Shown piece by piece: positions 1 to 8,777 of a stretch of 64,000 bases of DNA. The notes beneath the pieces were generated by a model. That model ran no database searches and was not told the DNA's origin. It saw only the letters and a list, made by a program, of their open reading frames with translations. The translations under genes and the position numbers were made by a program. Numbering within the stretch: position 1 is the stretch's first letter; each line of letters begins with the position of its first letter. This DNA is from an uncultured Clostridia bacterium (GTDB taxonomy: Bacteria; Bacillota; Clostridia; Oscillospirales; Acutalibacteraceae): positions 34,644 through 98,643 of the forward strand of contig CALYBL010000019.1 of NCBI GenBank assembly GCA_944412495.1. Reading direction: 5' to 3'.

Positions 1-2
1 CA

Positions 3-119
3 AGCTCTGTTGAATTCTGCAATGATATAGGTCTTGATTATGTCTCATGCTCGCCGTTCAGAGTGCCAATAGCAAGGCTTGCTGCGGCACAGGCTGCGAT
101 AAAGAGCAAGAAGGCCTAA
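3..119 (+). CDS. ppdK: Pyruvate, phosphate dikinase, C-terminal fragment
   Basis: The window opens inside this gene and shows only its last 38 codons. The readable peptide contains [20 protein letters not shown], which is the highly conserved C-terminal end of pyruvate phosphate dikinase. The cysteine and the [12 protein letters not shown] segment belong to the PEP/pyruvate-binding TIM barrel, where the cysteine acts as general acid. The enzyme interconverts pyruvate, ATP and phosphate with PEP, AMP and pyrophosphate, and serves in glycolysis or gluconeogenesis in many clostridia. The stop codon is followed at once by a strong terminator. A pyrophosphatase gene further on (15555-16097) would act on the same pyrophosphate pool. 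The identification rests on the tail only. Confidence 0.9.
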   Translation, partial: SSVEFCNDIGLDYVSCSPFRVPIARLAAAQAAIKSKKA

Positions 120-143
120 AGCTTATAGATTTTTCAGATAATC

Positions 144-178
144 AAAAGCGTACCATTATTTTAATGGTACGCTTTTTT
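144..178 (+). terminator. Intrinsic terminator after ppdK
   Basis: AAAAGCGTACCATTA pairs perfectly with TAATGGTACGCTTTT across a 3-base loop and runs into T-rich sequence. It lies 25 bases after the ppdK stop. Confidence 0.9.
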
Positions 179-550
179 ATTGTCCGATAAGCTAAACATC
201 CCGGCAGAATCGTTGGTGTCAGAAAAAGCTTTAGTATAGACTTAAAAGAAAAGCTTTTGAGAAGGGAAAGCATAAAAAACAGCAGGCAAACATTAATCAG
301 CGGACTGCCGGTATCCGAATTAACCCGTTTATGGACGGCGGGGAGTGATATGACTGGCACTGTTGTGGGGAATCTCTTGGAAAGCCTCTTGAATGGCTAA
401 TCCGTTACACAGGCCTCTATGAAGGCACAGAAGCGGCAGAATTGACTCCCGAGGGTTTATTATATTGCATAAATCAGCATTGAATATAACGACGCATTAC
501 CAGAGCAATGCAAGCCTAAAATAACTATCAAATATAACTATAATGCATGG
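179..550. other. Gene-free stretch with a possible kinase remnant
   Basis: I find no convincing intact gene. On the plus strand at about 290-400 a short reading frame gives VVGNLLESLLNG, which resembles the N-box of GHKL sensor kinases (usual form LGNLLENAxEA). It has no start and soon meets a stop, so at best it is a decayed fragment. Confidence 0.35.
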
Positions 551-1306
551 TCAATTTATATCGTCGCTTCTTACGCACAAATTGCTCAACGCCGCGCTGT
601 CTCCGCTGAAAACGTTAAGGTCGATATAGCTTTCATCGCCCACGTAGCCCTCCAGCCTGCCCTTGTCGCTGAATTGCCAGAAGGTCCAGTCCCTGCCGTC
701 GGAGAGTGCCGGTGGTGTAAATACATTTCGTATCCATATGGGATAATCGCCGTATTCCCCGGCAATATACATGTTATAGGACCTTACTGTAGCATATATT
801 ATCGGCTTTGCGCCGTAATGCTTTTCAAGAGCTGTAAGCAGGGCGTTCAGCTCGCTCCTTACCTCTTCCCTGCCGGCGGGAGCAGAGCCATAATCTCCGT
901 AAAATTCTATATCTACCACCGGCGGCAGCATATTTCCGGCGGGTGTGACGGAGGATATAAAATTTTCCGCCTGCGACGCGCCCGGACTGTCATAGCTGAA
1001 AAAGTGATAGGCGCCTATATATAGGCCTGTCTGCTGAGCATTTTCCCAGTTTTCGTCAAATTCTGAGTCCTTATGCGTGCTGCCCTCAGTCGCTTTTATA
1101 AAGGCGAAGCTTATTCCCTGCTTGGACAGCACCTCCCAGTCAATCTCGCCCTGATAGCTGGAAACATCCACACCGCGCACGGGATACTTCTCTCTGGAAG
1201 GATTATTAAGCTTTAATATGCCGGTGCTAAACAGCATAAATAAGAGCACAAGCAGCAGTGCTGCTGCGATTATGGATATTATGCAGATTTTGGCTTTCAC
1301 TTTCAC
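551..1306 (-). CDS. Membrane-anchored GH25 muramidase (lysozyme)
   Basis: This is a glycoside hydrolase family 25 protein that cleaves the MurNAc-GlcNAc bond of peptidoglycan. From the chosen GTG start the protein has 251 residues: one N-terminal membrane segment (about 8-30), then the catalytic barrel. The DVSSYQG motif (Asp47) and the VVDIE motif (Asp132, Glu134) supply the GH25 catalytic acids. The reading frame extends 33 codons upstream, but GGCGGTGG sits just ahead of the GTG at 1306 and the upstream part looks non-coding, so I place the start there. There is no separate wall-binding module, so the enzyme is probably tethered to the outer face of the membrane for wall remodelling. Its neighbours also concern the envelope. 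Confidence 0.88.
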   Translation of the reverse strand: MKVKAKICIISIIAAALLLVLLFMLFSTGILKLNNPSREKYPVRGVDVSSYQGEIDWEVLSKQGISFAFIKATEGSTHKDSEFDENWENAQQTGLYIGAYHFFSYDSPGASQAENFISSVTPAGNMLPPVVDIEFYGDYGSAPAGREEVRSELNALLTALEKHYGAKPIIYATVRSYNMYIAGEYGDYPIWIRNVFTPPALSDGRDWTFWQFSDKGRLEGYVGDESYIDLNVFSGDSAALSNLCVRSDDIN

Positions 1307-1668
1307 AAAACCACCGCCAAGCAATTGATTTATCCGGCATATGCAGAGCCTTATCCGGATAAGAGTGTTTCTCTGCCTATATAAATTACAGCGGCATGGG
1401 GTCACTTATCATAATCTATCCAAATAAAGCGGACGGATATGCAGGAGACAACTCGCGTCAGGCATTAGGCATTTGTACTTTATACAGCTGCAAATGATAG
1501 CCCAAAAAATATCCTGCTATATTTTGCCGCATATCCCTCAGTTGTGCAGGCTGCAGTTAAATAGACAGTAAAGCTAAGCTTTTTCGCCAGCTTTCTCTTT
1601 TCTGTGCCGTATAATGAATTACTGTATAAAACGCTAACAGCCGCTGAGAAAATCACATAAAGCAAAAT
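1307..1668. other. Intergenic region without a clear gene
   Basis: A 61-codon minus-strand frame at 1480-1665 has no ribosome binding site and no family resemblance. I see nothing else here apart from the terminator that begins at 1669. Confidence 0.5.
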
Positions 1669-1692
1669 GGGGATATTGAACCCAATATCCCC
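1669..1692 (-). terminator. Terminator of the 49-codon gene
   Basis: GGGGATATTG pairs with CAATATCCCC around a 4-base loop. On the minus strand it is followed by ATTTTG. It lies 33 bases past the small gene's stop. Confidence 0.7.
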
Positions 1693-1724
1693 TTATACTA
1701 AGTGCCAAGCAATTTTATAAAATA

Positions 1725-1874
1725 TTAAAGGCAGTCCGGCTCGCAGTCGCACTCTATATAGTTGCCGTCCTTTTTAGAGCCAAGCAGTCTATGGACAAAA
1801 TACGCCACCGCAGCTGATATAGAAATGACAGCGAGAATTACGGATACAAGAATACATACGTCACGGGTTTTCAT
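1725..1874 (-). CDS. 49-residue single-span membrane peptide with acidic Cys tail
   Basis: This small open frame encodes 49 residues. It starts MKTRDVCILVSVIL, has one hydrophobic span (about 7-27), a basic HRLLGSKK linker, and ends in YIECDCEPDCL with three cysteines among acidic residues. A GGAG site stands seven bases before the ATG, and a terminator follows, so it looks like a complete transcription unit. The positive charges after the span suggest the tail is cytoplasmic. I do not recognise a named family; similar short proteins with an acidic Cys tail seem to occur in clostridia, but I cannot confirm this here. The function is unknown; metal binding by the tail is only a guess. Confidence 0.7.
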   Translation of the reverse strand: MKTRDVCILVSVILAVISISAAVAYFVHRLLGSKKDGNYIECDCEPDCL

Positions 1875-1988
1875 ATAAAGCTCCATTTCTCCAGCGGATA
1901 AATTTTGTCTGTACTCATTACGCTGGAATAAAGTACAGAAAATTTCTTTTACATAACCAATAATACCAGCAAACTATATAAATGTCAA

Positions 1989-3530
1989 TTACAAAAAGGG
2001 CGCAAACATTTTAAGAACAAACTGCTTTGCCTTCATAATAAACGGGCGTTTGCGCCATTTGTCCAGCTTTATTTCCTCGCATTGTGACATAATTTCACAT
2101 ATATCGTCACGCACGGAATACACTGCACTGTCGTCATATATCCACACACCGCATTCAAAGTGAAAATAGAAGCTGCGGTAATCCATGTTCACGCTGCCGA
2201 CAGTAGCGATGCAGTCATCACAGACGAACAGCTTTGAATGTATAAAGCCGGGAGTGTATTCATACACCCTTATCCCGTTTCTTACAAGCTCGTCGTAATT
2301 CGACTGTGTTACCGGATGCACATACCACTTATCCCACATCTTCGGCGTTATGATTCTGACATCCACGCCGGAGCCGGCAGCCATGCACAGCGCCGACATC
2401 ACTTCATTATCAAGTATAAGATACGGCGAGGTTATATATACGTATTTGTCAGCGTTGTTGATAATGTGCAGATAAATGCCCTTGGCAGGGTTCTGTGAAT
2501 TGAGGGGGCCGTCACAGTAAGGCTGAACATACCCACGTCCGGCATATGTATCAGCACTTCCCGGCACCGGACGGTAAAGCGTATAATCAACAGCCTTTTT
2601 GGTAATAAAGCTCCACATCGAAAGGAACATGACCGCAAAGCTGTACGCCGCATCGCCGGTAATGAATACCGCGCAGTCCATCCAATAGCCGAAGCGCGTT
2701 ATATAATTTACATATTCGTCAGCTATGTTTATGCCGCCCGTCATCGCCACTTTGCCGTCAACAACCACTATCTTGCGGTGATTGCGGTTGTTCATAAACA
2801 AGTCAACCGACGGCCTTATCGGATTGAACACCGATACCTTTATTCCCTCGGAGCGAAGCCCCTTGACAAAGCCGGCATACTGCTTGTTTATGGAGCCGAA
2901 ATCATCGAAAATGATACGTACGTCCACGCCCATAAGCGCCTTTTTCCTGAGAATAGAGTGTATCTTATTCCACATCTCACCCTGAGCAAGTATGAAAAAC
3001 TCAATAAATATATACTGCTTTGCCTTTTCAAGCTCCTCAAGCAGACGCGGAAAAGCGTTCTCTCCCGGTGAATAATAGTCAGTCCTGCAGCCGCTATATG
3101 CCGGATATCCGCTCGTGTTGAGCAGAAAGCTCGACTGCCGCCTCGCCTCTCCCGATGGCATGCCCGATATATCGGATTTTTGTATATCGGATTTTAATGC
3201 GGCTCTGGCGCGGACGTCAATCTTTTTAAATTTCTTTTTTTTACGCACAAGCGGCAGATTAGTACCGTAAAAAAGATAAAAAATAGCGCCGAACGGCGGA
3301 AAAAGCAGTATAAATATAATCCAGTTGAGCTTAAAGCTCGGGTTGCCGCCCCGGTTTAGCGCAAGCAATACCATAACCACACTCAGTACCTGCAGTATGG
3401 TATAAATAAATAAGAATTTTCTTGACAAAACGATAATGCAGGTGATAAAAAATGCCAGCTGCAGGAGTATCATAAAGGCGAGTATTATATATTTCCATGG
3501 TATGGATAAACCGCGTTTCCTTTTGCTCAT
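1989..3530 (-). CDS. cls: Cardiolipin synthase, phospholipase D family
   Basis: The enzyme condenses two phosphatidylglycerol molecules to cardiolipin and glycerol in the cytoplasmic membrane. Two N-terminal hydrophobic spans (about 15-60) and a third near 70-90 are followed by two phospholipase D domains. Each carries an HxKxxxxD motif: NHRKIVVVD around residues 250-258 and IHSKLFVCD around 430-438. The length of 513 residues fits the ClsA class. The frame opens with a GTG at 3536, but GGAG lies seven bases before the ATG at 3530, which I prefer. The gene makes the anionic lipid from the product line started by PgsA, which is also in this window (27910-28485). Confidence 0.95.
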   Translation of the reverse strand: MSKRKRGLSIPWKYIILAFMILLQLAFFITCIIVLSRKFLFIYTILQVLSVVMVLLALNRGGNPSFKLNWIIFILLFPPFGAIFYLFYGTNLPLVRKKKKFKKIDVRARAALKSDIQKSDISGMPSGEARRQSSFLLNTSGYPAYSGCRTDYYSPGENAFPRLLEELEKAKQYIFIEFFILAQGEMWNKIHSILRKKALMGVDVRIIFDDFGSINKQYAGFVKGLRSEGIKVSVFNPIRPSVDLFMNNRNHRKIVVVDGKVAMTGGINIADEYVNYITRFGYWMDCAVFITGDAAYSFAVMFLSMWSFITKKAVDYTLYRPVPGSADTYAGRGYVQPYCDGPLNSQNPAKGIYLHIINNADKYVYITSPYLILDNEVMSALCMAAGSGVDVRIITPKMWDKWYVHPVTQSNYDELVRNGIRVYEYTPGFIHSKLFVCDDCIATVGSVNMDYRSFYFHFECGVWIYDDSAVYSVRDDICEIMSQCEEIKLDKWRKRPFIMKAKQFVLKMFAPFL

Positions 3531-3559
3531 TGCCACTCTCCAAATTAATCAGTATAGCC

Positions 3560-4450
3560 TTACAGCCAGTCGGGGGCATCTATCGATATTTTTCCGTTTA
3601 TATCGTTTATTTGTGTATATATCTGCACAGTGCCGCTGTATTCCCTGTACCCTGTATCATAGTAAAAGTTTACGTTTATGCTTTCACTTGTAAGATATCC
3701 GTCATTATTTATATTTGCAGTGACTACATATGCCGTCATTCTTATATCTTCATAATTTAGAGAGGATATCATTTCTTCAACCTCAGCCTTCATGCTGGAG
3801 GGGTCAAGGGTAAATATGAGCTTAAGGCCGCTGTCGTCGGACGAGCTGTCAAGATTAATGACGTTGCCTTTATCAAAATAGTTGATATAGCTCATTAAAT
3901 CCTCCGTTCCGCTTCCTGTCGGCTCGGATGTAATTTCACCGGAAGAGGATGACTGATAGGGAGAGGTACGATTATAGGTAGTCTCTCCATCAGAATATTT
4001 ATCCGTAAAAACAGACTCGCTTATCTGGGCATTGCTATCATAAACAAATTTTGAAAGCTGTGAACGAAAATACACGCTTTCGCCATCCCTGACCTCGCTG
4101 ATGCCGTAGGTTAAATTAAATTCAGCTACACCCGAAATTACAATTACCGCTTCAGATTCCGCACTGAAGCCGCTAATTTCTAAAAAACCGTCTAACGCCG
4201 AGCTGTATTTTTCATATGCCTCGTTTATATCATGTGAGCTTACCTCCGTCGTACTCTGCACCTGAGATGCCGTACTATACTCAGTTATCTTGCTTTCATC
4301 CTGCGGCGCAAGAGCAGAGGAAAGATAGTCACTCAGTGTCTCCGGCACAGTATCGCTGCTGTCGCTTGTATAGACCGGCGTCGAGCATGAGGTCAGCAGA
4401 ATTATCAGAAATAAAACAGCCAAGCGTTGCAAATACATTTTCATCTTCAT
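3560..4450 (-). CDS. Lipoprotein of unknown function
   Basis: This 296-residue protein begins with a lipoprotein signal peptide and the lipobox LTSC (Cys at about 22), so it should be exported and lipid-anchored. A Ser/Thr-rich linker leads into a mixed beta-rich domain of about 220 residues that alternates short strands with Gly and Ser. This resembles the LolA/DUF6612-like lipoprotein fold seen in Gram-positives, but I cannot name the family with confidence. AAGGA stands eight bases before the ATG at 4450. The gene ends 30 bases before cls starts, on the same strand, so the two are probably co-transcribed. The function is unknown. Confidence 0.75.
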   Translation of the reverse strand: MKMKMYLQRLAVLFLIILLTSCSTPVYTSDSSDTVPETLSDYLSSALAPQDESKITEYSTASQVQSTTEVSSHDINEAYEKYSSALDGFLEISGFSAESEAVIVISGVAEFNLTYGISEVRDGESVYFRSQLSKFVYDSNAQISESVFTDKYSDGETTYNRTSPYQSSSSGEITSEPTGSGTEDLMSYINYFDKGNVINLDSSSDDSGLKLIFTLDPSSMKAEVEEMISSLNYEDIRMTAYVVTANINNDGYLTSESINVNFYYDTGYREYSGTVQIYTQINDINGKISIDAPDWL

Positions 4451-4547
4451 AAAAATATTCCTTAAAGCAATGATATATTTATTATAATATATTATTGTCT
4501 AAAAAGCAAAGCTATATATAACGATTGTGAAATAACAAAAGCAAAAA

Positions 4548-4570
4548 GGCCTCCGTCAAATACGGAGGCC
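4548..4570 (-). terminator. Terminator of the 3D/G5 gene
   Basis: GGCCTCCGT pairs with ACGGAGGCC around a 5-base loop, and TTTTTGC follows on the minus strand. It lies 15 bases beyond the stop of the wall protein gene. Confidence 0.92.
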
Positions 4571-4584
4571 ATAAAGCCATATAA

Positions 4585-5742
4585 TTACAAAACATAAATC
4601 TCGACATTTCTTACGCCGAATTCAATGCATTCCTCATAGGTGTTAAAGAACAGGTCGACCGCAATCTTGCCGCTCTTTGTAAATCCGCCGGTATCCTCTG
4701 CAACGGCATAGCCATACACTATAGACCCGTCGGACGTTATTATATAGAGCTCGGTGCCGTAAGGAATAATATCGGGGTCAACGGCTACATATCCGACCTG
4801 CGCGCGCTTGCCGGTAGCGGTAAAGCCGCCGTCGCGCGGGCTGTAAGCAGTAGCCTTGCCGGTTATAAGCTTTTTATAATTGACCGGCCGGCCGTTTGCG
4901 TCAAGCTCAATAGGATTGCTGGGCGTAAGCTTGGATATGGTGTTTACAGAACTTGAGGCAGAAGTGCTTCCCTCAGCAACGGCACCCGACGAAGACTGAG
5001 TTTTATTATCTTCATTGGATTCGGGCTCTGCGGCAACCTCCTTAACAGGCTCCGGTTCTTTTGTCCCAATTATAGTTTTTTCATGAACCACGTCCTGAAG
5101 TATGGTCTCGCTAACGACATTGGATTCCACAATCTCGCCGTTGACTACCTTCTGGCGGTAGGTAAGCTCTTTTATGCCGTCTACTCCTTCTGAAACGGTC
5201 TGCGTCTCTCCCTTGTCAAGCGTGGCAGAATATTCAGTGGTGGTGTCGTACTCAATAACAATATTTTCTGTGACATACTGGTAATCCACGCTGTCGTAGG
5301 TTATCTGCGTGCCGTCGGATACGGCAGAATTTACATCCATGTTTACCGCATCGTCCGTACTGTAATCAATGCCGGCCTTCGTCAATGCGTCAAGCACTGT
5401 TCCGCCCGTCATCTTTACGGTTATAATATTATCGCTTGTGAGTATCTGTACATAAAACGCACGGTTTATCTGCATCGTGCCCTTGCCGCCGCTTATGCCG
5501 GAATATATTATTTCGTCATCAGCGGACACTGTAATGCCTGCCTTTTCAAGAAGATACGATACATCGTCTCTTGAGGTCCTTACGCTGTAGGTCTTGTCAC
5601 CGTCCGTGATGGTGACCACGCTGCTGCTGAATGTTACCAGTGTTACAGATATGGCAAAAATAAGCGATAATACAGCTACTGAGAAAAGTCTTTTGCACCA
5701 CAGAGGGTAGCTGGAAATTTTCTCTCTTATTTTCGTTATCAA
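4585..5742 (-). CDS. YabE-like wall protein: DUF348, G5 and 3D domains
   Basis: This 385-residue exported protein has an N-terminal membrane span (about 17-40), two DUF348 repeats (about 45-150), a G5 domain (about 160-235), a Ser/Glu-rich linker and a C-terminal 3D domain (about 290-385). The 3D domain shows the expected aspartates (VAVDPDIIPYGTELYI, AEDTGG, KIAVDLFF). Proteins with this architecture (B. subtilis YabE, Rpf-like stationary-phase proteins) are thought to cleave peptidoglycan with an MltA-like active site. The start is a TTG at 5742 with AAGGAG eight bases upstream; no ATG is better placed. A strong terminator closes it as a single-gene unit. Confidence 0.92.
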   Translation of the reverse strand: MITKIREKISSYPLWCKRLFSVAVLSLIFAISVTLVTFSSSVVTITDGDKTYSVRTSRDDVSYLLEKAGITVSADDEIIYSGISGGKGTMQINRAFYVQILTSDNIITVKMTGGTVLDALTKAGIDYSTDDAVNMDVNSAVSDGTQITYDSVDYQYVTENIVIEYDTTTEYSATLDKGETQTVSEGVDGIKELTYRQKVVNGEIVESNVVSETILQDVVHEKTIIGTKEPEPVKEVAAEPESNEDNKTQSSSGAVAEGSTSASSSVNTISKLTPSNPIELDANGRPVNYKKLITGKATAYSPRDGGFTATGKRAQVGYVAVDPDIIPYGTELYIITSDGSIVYGYAVAEDTGGFTKSGKIAVDLFFNTYEECIEFGVRNVEIYVL

Positions 5743-6462
5743 TCAAACAACTCCTTAAATCAATCTTTAGAATTAACTGCCATAAAAAGGCAGCTTGGCC
5801 TGTTGCCAATATTTTTGGGACTTTATCTAAATTATATTCATCGGCTTAAAAAGTGTCAACTTTGTAACCATTATTACTTTTGTGTAATATTGATAAAGGA
5901 AAACTCCCTCAAGGTTACATAAAATATTACAAGTTTGTAATTTTTAGCCCTGAAAATTGATTTACAAGAGTTATGGAAACCAATGGTTTGTATAATCTGC
6001 TGAATTTGAGAATGAATTGTGGAAAAAGCGGCTGTTATTCTGTATAGAACAGAACAACGCCGCAGTATAGCTACGTTTTTATGGATTAAAATCAGTCGAA
6101 TAAAACAGCTGAGAAAATTCTCGTTTATGTTGGTGAAAGTCCGCGCGCAAGTATTGATACGCCCCTTAAAATTGCTGTCAAAATCATAAATCTGTAAATT
6201 TATGTCAATACTTAAGCTGTAAAACATGCTATAATGATATGTATAATTTCTGCATGGAAATGCCGTGTACCCATTCCTGAGTTAATCTGCCGGTGTATGC
6301 TGACTATTTTCTGCTGCTGACTATTTATTGAAAATAAAGGTGCTGAGGCGGATTTTAATTATAGCAATTAAATTGGTTATTTATATGTATAATTATTATA
6401 TCTTCGCCGCTCGTATCAATATGTATAACGCCGCAGCTAAGGCGAGCGGCAGGCGACCGCTA
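5743..6462. other. Long AT-rich intergenic region
   Basis: This is the divergent spacer between the 3D protein and the polysaccharide operon. Frames at 5874-6227 (minus) and 6328-6633 (plus) have poor starts and AT-driven composition, and I reject them. Near 6407-6450 GCCGCTCG and CGAGCGGC can pair across about 30 bases. I see nothing else. Confidence 0.5.
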
Positions 6463-6491
6463 TTGACAAAATATGCTAACTATATTAAAAT
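6463..6491 (+). promoter_or_regulatory. Sigma-A type promoter of the polysaccharide operon
   Basis: TTGACA (6463-6468) and TAAAAT (6486-6491) are separated by exactly 17 bases, about 135 bases before the glycosyltransferase start. Confidence 0.65.
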
Positions 6492-6625
6492 GTGGTTTGA
6501 TTTATGTGGTCAGGCTTTTCCTGAATTTATGCGGCTGTATTATGTTTTGCCTTCTAAATTTACAGGAAAAGTTATTTTTTGTAGGGAAGAAATAAAATTT
6601 TTATGTCGTGTACCGGAGGATAAAT

Positions 6626-8695
6626 ATGGATAGAAACCATTCCGCAAATTCAGCGGACAGCAAAGAGCTTATAAACAGTCTTGTAAACGCTGAAGATGAG
6701 GAAAATGCCGTTACTCTTGCATTCAGAGTTATAAAGCAGCTTGAGGACGAAAAGGACCTGCTAACATCACGTCTTGAGGACAGCTATAAGGAGATAAACA
6801 GGTTAAATCACGTCGTGCTGTCTTTGAATCAGGAAATTAATCAAATAAATTATCAGCACAGCAATTCAAATGTTTTCAAGAGAAATTGGAGCAGGATGAA
6901 GAAGCTGCTTAAAAATCTGCGCCTGAGCCGCATAAAAAAAGGCTTCAGCTATCTTAGGAGAGAGGGCTTTGCAGCGACCCTCAGAAGATACAGGGCCTCT
7001 GGCGCTACTAATCCCGATCCAAAGATAGCGTATCAGAATTGGATACTCAACCATGAGCCAAAATATGCTGATCTTCAGAATCAAAAAAGGCATAAATTTG
7101 AATATAGCCCCCTCATTTCAATCGTGGTACCGACGTATAACACAAAAAAACAGTATCTTGAAGAGATGATAGATTCTCTGAAAGCCCAAACCTATGATAA
7201 TTGGGAGCTTTGCATAGCCGACGGAAACAGCGATAACCGGCTTGAGATAGAGGAGGTTATAAAAAGAAATCCCAAGATAAAATATGTGATGCTCGATGAA
7301 AACAAAAATATATCCGGCAATACAAACGAGGCTTTGAAGCTCTGTTCCGGCGAATATATAGGACTTCTGGATCATGACGATACGCTTGCTCCATTTTGTC
7401 TCTACGAGGTGGTAAAGACCTTAAACGAAGACAGAAGCACAGATATCATTTACAGCGACGAGGACAAGTTTACTACTCTCAGCGGCGCGCGCTTTCAGCC
7501 GCATTTTAAGCCGGATTTCAGCCCCGACTATTTAAGGAGCATAAATTACATCACCCATTTCTTCGTTATAAAAAAATCACTTATGGATGAACTCGGCGGA
7601 TTCATAGACGAGTATAACGGCGCGCAGGACTATGACCTTATACTGCGGGCCACCGAAAAATCCGATAAAATAGTCCATATACCCAAAGTGCTTTACCATT
7701 GGCGTGTGCATGAAAATTCGACGTCAATGGATGTCGGTGCAAAGCAATATGTTATTGATGCCGGAAAAAAGGCTATAGAAGCGCATATAAAACGCCTGGA
7801 CATGCCCGGTGAAGTGACCAGTCTTGACGATAAATCTATCTACAGGGTAAGATTTGATGTCGATGACGAAGAGAAAGTTTCTATAGTTATTCCAAACAAG
7901 GACCATATAGACGACCTTAAAAAATGTATTAATTCTATATTGACACGCTCTACCTACAGCAATTATGAAATAGTAGTAGTGGAAAACAACAGCACGCATG
8001 CCTCTATTTTTAACTATTACAAAAAACTCGAGAAAAACAACAGAATAAAGGTCATATATTATGAAGGCGAGTTTAATTATTCCAGAATAAACAATTTTGC
8101 CATAGACAGCTGCAACGGAAAATATCTGCTTTTCCTGAACAATGATACCGAAGTGATAACTCCCGAATGGCTGGAGGAAATGGTGATGTTTGCGAGGCGC
8201 GATGATGTCGGCGCCGTTGGAGCAAAGCTGCTCTATCCTAATAACACTATACAGCATGCCGGCGTTGTAGTGGGTCTTGGCGGCGTTGCAGGACATGTTT
8301 ATCCCGGTGCTCCCAGAGATGCTTCCGGATATTTCCATCGCTTAAGGCTGGTCAATGATTATGGAGCCGTTACCGGCGCCTGCCTCATGATGAAAAAGGA
8401 TGATTTTGTAAATGCCGGAGGCTTTGATGAGGAACTGGCGGTGGCTTTCAATGATATTGACCTCTGCGTTAAGATGCTGCGTCTTGGGAAATATAACGTA
8501 TATACACCGTTCTGCGAGCTGTATCATTATGAATCCAAGTCGAGAGGGCTTGACCTTGAGGGTGAAAAGAATATCCGCTTCCAGGGCGAGGTAAAAATGG
8601 CAAAAGAGAAATGGAAGGATGTACTCAGCAAAGGAGATCCTTTCTACAGCCCGAATTTGTCTCTTGATACGGGATTTTACGAAATAGGCAGATAA
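6626..8695 (+). CDS. Tandem GT2 glycosyltransferase for surface polysaccharide
   Basis: This 689-residue protein carries two family-2 (GT-A) glycosyltransferase domains. A coiled-coil-rich N-terminus (about 20-75) and a basic linker precede domain one, with SIVVPTYN near residue 170 and the DXD-type LLDHDDT near 255. Domain two begins at VSIVIPNKD near 420, with its metal site at LFLNNDTEVI near 505. Bifunctional GT2 proteins of this layout build rhamnan- or O-antigen-like chains on a lipid carrier in the cytoplasm. The start is the ATG at 6626, directly after CGGAGG; an in-frame ATG 18 bases earlier lacks such a site. It heads an operon with an ABC exporter and a methyltransferase, which supports a role in polymer synthesis. 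Sugar specificity cannot be read. Confidence 0.88.
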   Translation: MDRNHSANSADSKELINSLVNAEDEENAVTLAFRVIKQLEDEKDLLTSRLEDSYKEINRLNHVVLSLNQEINQINYQHSNSNVFKRNWSRMKKLLKNLRLSRIKKGFSYLRREGFAATLRRYRASGATNPDPKIAYQNWILNHEPKYADLQNQKRHKFEYSPLISIVVPTYNTKKQYLEEMIDSLKAQTYDNWELCIADGNSDNRLEIEEVIKRNPKIKYVMLDENKNISGNTNEALKLCSGEYIGLLDHDDTLAPFCLYEVVKTLNEDRSTDIIYSDEDKFTTLSGARFQPHFKPDFSPDYLRSINYITHFFVIKKSLMDELGGFIDEYNGAQDYDLILRATEKSDKIVHIPKVLYHWRVHENSTSMDVGAKQYVIDAGKKAIEAHIKRLDMPGEVTSLDDKSIYRVRFDVDDEEKVSIVIPNKDHIDDLKKCINSILTRSTYSNYEIVVVENNSTHASIFNYYKKLEKNNRIKVIYYEGEFNYSRINNFAIDSCNGKYLLFLNNDTEVITPEWLEEMVMFARRDDVGAVGAKLLYPNNTIQHAGVVVGLGGVAGHVYPGAPRDASGYFHRLRLVNDYGAVTGACLMMKKDDFVNAGGFDEELAVAFNDIDLCVKMLRLGKYNVYTPFCELYHYESKSRGLDLEGEKNIRFQGEVKMAKEKWKDVLSKGDPFYSPNLSLDTGFYEIGR

Positions 8696-8710
8696 AGTAT
8701 AAAATATACT

Positions 8711-8738
8711 TTGCTTTATAATACTTATATGGTATAAT
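8711..8738 (+). promoter_or_regulatory. Possible internal promoter before the ABC exporter
   Basis: TTGCTT (8711-8716) and TATAAT (8733-8738) are spaced 16 bases apart, 40 bases upstream of the permease start. A weak AT hairpin lies just before it (8694-8712). It may give the exporter extra transcription. Confidence 0.45.
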
Positions 8739-8777
8739 TTAGTTGGCCATCCATTTATTTGGGTTGGAGGTAATTCT

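Noticed and set aside
5874..6227. 117-codon minus-strand frame in the spacer before the polysaccharide operon
   Set aside because: Composition is AT-driven, there is no ribosome site, and no family resemblance.
6328..6625. Plus-strand frame of 101 codons running into the glycosyltransferase gene
   Set aside because: TTG start without a ribosome site; it spans the operon's promoter and leader and overlaps the real start at 6626.
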